This document shows, piece by piece, positions 63,684 to 64,000 of a DNA stretch of 64,000 nucleotides (position 1 is its first letter; each line of letters starts with the position of its first letter). The notes beneath the pieces were generated by a model that had not been told where the DNA came from, made no database searches, and worked only from the letters and a program-made list of their open reading frames with translations. A program made the translations under genes and the position numbers. This DNA is from Thermosynechococcus sp. (GTDB lineage Bacteria; Cyanobacteriota; Cyanobacteriia; Thermosynechococcales; Thermosynechococcaceae): the NCBI RefSeq assembly GCF_025999095.1, contig NZ_AP024678.1, forward strand, positions 1 to 64,000, in the 5' to 3' direction.

Positions 63684-64000
63684 GTGCCCTTACATCTGTA
63701 CAACACATTGTCTCGCCACCTTGAACCCTTTTCGCCCCTGCACCCAGAGCGGGTGACGATCTATGCCTGTGGTGTTACAGTCTATGACTATTGCCATTTA
63801 GGGCACGCCCGTTCCTATGTAGCTTGGGATGTGCTGCGCCGTTATCTCACGTTCTTGGGCTACACAGTGCACTATGTGCAGAATTTTACCGATATTGATG
63901 ACAAAATTCTGCGCCGTGCCCATGAAAACGGTGAAACCATGGCGACGGTGAGCGATCGCTACATTGCCGCCTACCACGAGGACATGGCGGCTTTGAATAT
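63684..64000 (+). CDS. cysS: Cysteinyl-tRNA synthetase (CysS), N-terminal part (3' end outside window)
   Basis: The first 105 residues of a class I synthetase are visible: [20 protein letters not shown], the zinc-ligand Cys in [19 protein letters not shown] (which includes the HIGH-type motif HLGH), and [20 protein letters not shown]. The likely start is GTG 63684; there is no ATG just upstream. The gene runs off the window edge. It is divergent from rpsN. Confidence 0.93.
   Translation, partial: MPLHLYNTLSRHLEPFSPLHPERVTIYACGVTVYDYCHLGHARSYVAWDVLRRYLTFLGYTVHYVQNFTDIDDKILRRAHENGETMATVSDRYIAAYHEDMAALN

Noticed and set aside
1-64000. Search for tRNA genes, CRISPR arrays, group II introns and insertion sequences
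   Set aside because: No T-loop pattern in a cloverleaf context, no evenly spaced repeats, no intron domain V and no transposase frame were recognised by eye.

Overview
The window looks like chromosome of a unicellular thermophilic cyanobacterium, most likely Thermosynechococcus or a close relative. This is inferred from gene content, not from a database search. The cyanobacterial markers are CP12, the Rubisco assembly factor Raf1, NDH-1 subunit NdhD, DUF3084 and DUF3155 proteins, a cyanobacterial-type Omp85/BamA and a NIL-ferredoxin. The HIP1 palindrome GCGATCGC is very frequent. Gene density is high, and many convergent neighbours overlap by exactly four bases at their stop codons.

Layout. 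1-6.5 kb (+): end of a prohibitin-like gene, lysA, cdaA-type diadenylate cyclase, uppS, upp, thrB and a frameshifted raf1. 6.5-9.9 kb (-): a two-gene exopolysaccharide export/chain-length unit whose kinase-like protein has a degenerate P-loop. 10-18.9 kb: ABC ATPase, DUF427 protein, metF, glmM, a heptose-kinase-like PfkB protein, an AmiC amidase, two small proteins and an anion transporter. 18.9-26.2 kb: DUF3155, a 640-base non-coding stretch, transglutaminase, Ca2+/H+ exchanger, DUF3084, exonuclease III, SurE, a small unknown protein and a thioredoxin-like protein.

26.3-31 kb (+) is an outer-membrane block: Omp85/BamA (frameshifted in a run of six G), lpxC, fabZ, lpxA, then trmL. 31-34.9 kb (+) holds a HlyD-type membrane fusion protein and a cellulose-synthase-like GT2 with a C-terminal PilZ domain, separated by a leader with alternative hairpins. 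34.9-46 kb (mostly -) carries a tyrosine-rich repeat protein, rdgB, an aspartic-protease-like protein, a NIL-ferredoxin, an AT-rich gap, CapA, a CBS protein, aroH-type chorismate mutase, sppA, an SLH lipoprotein, an SRPBCC protein and speA. 46-50 kb (+): accC, murG, a low-molecular-weight phosphatase and purM.

50-55.6 kb is the most accessory-looking region. It has two tandem near-duplicate Uma2 genes, the wreck of an MNT-type nucleotidyltransferase, and a seven-gene Mrp/Mnh-type antiporter operon on the minus strand with no full-length MrpA. A strong promoter then starts ndhD, followed by CP12, a fructosamine-kinase-like gene, lepB, an FAD oxidoreductase, an acetolactate-synthase-like gene (-), pterin dehydratase (-), rpsN (-) and the start of cysS.

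Functionally the window combines envelope building (uppS, glmM, murG, amidase, lpxC/fabZ/lpxA, Omp85, CapA, SLH protein) with extracellular polysaccharide synthesis under probable c-di-GMP control, Calvin-cycle regulation and assembly (CP12, Raf1), and ion homeostasis. No tRNA, rRNA, intact insertion sequence or CRISPR array was recognised.
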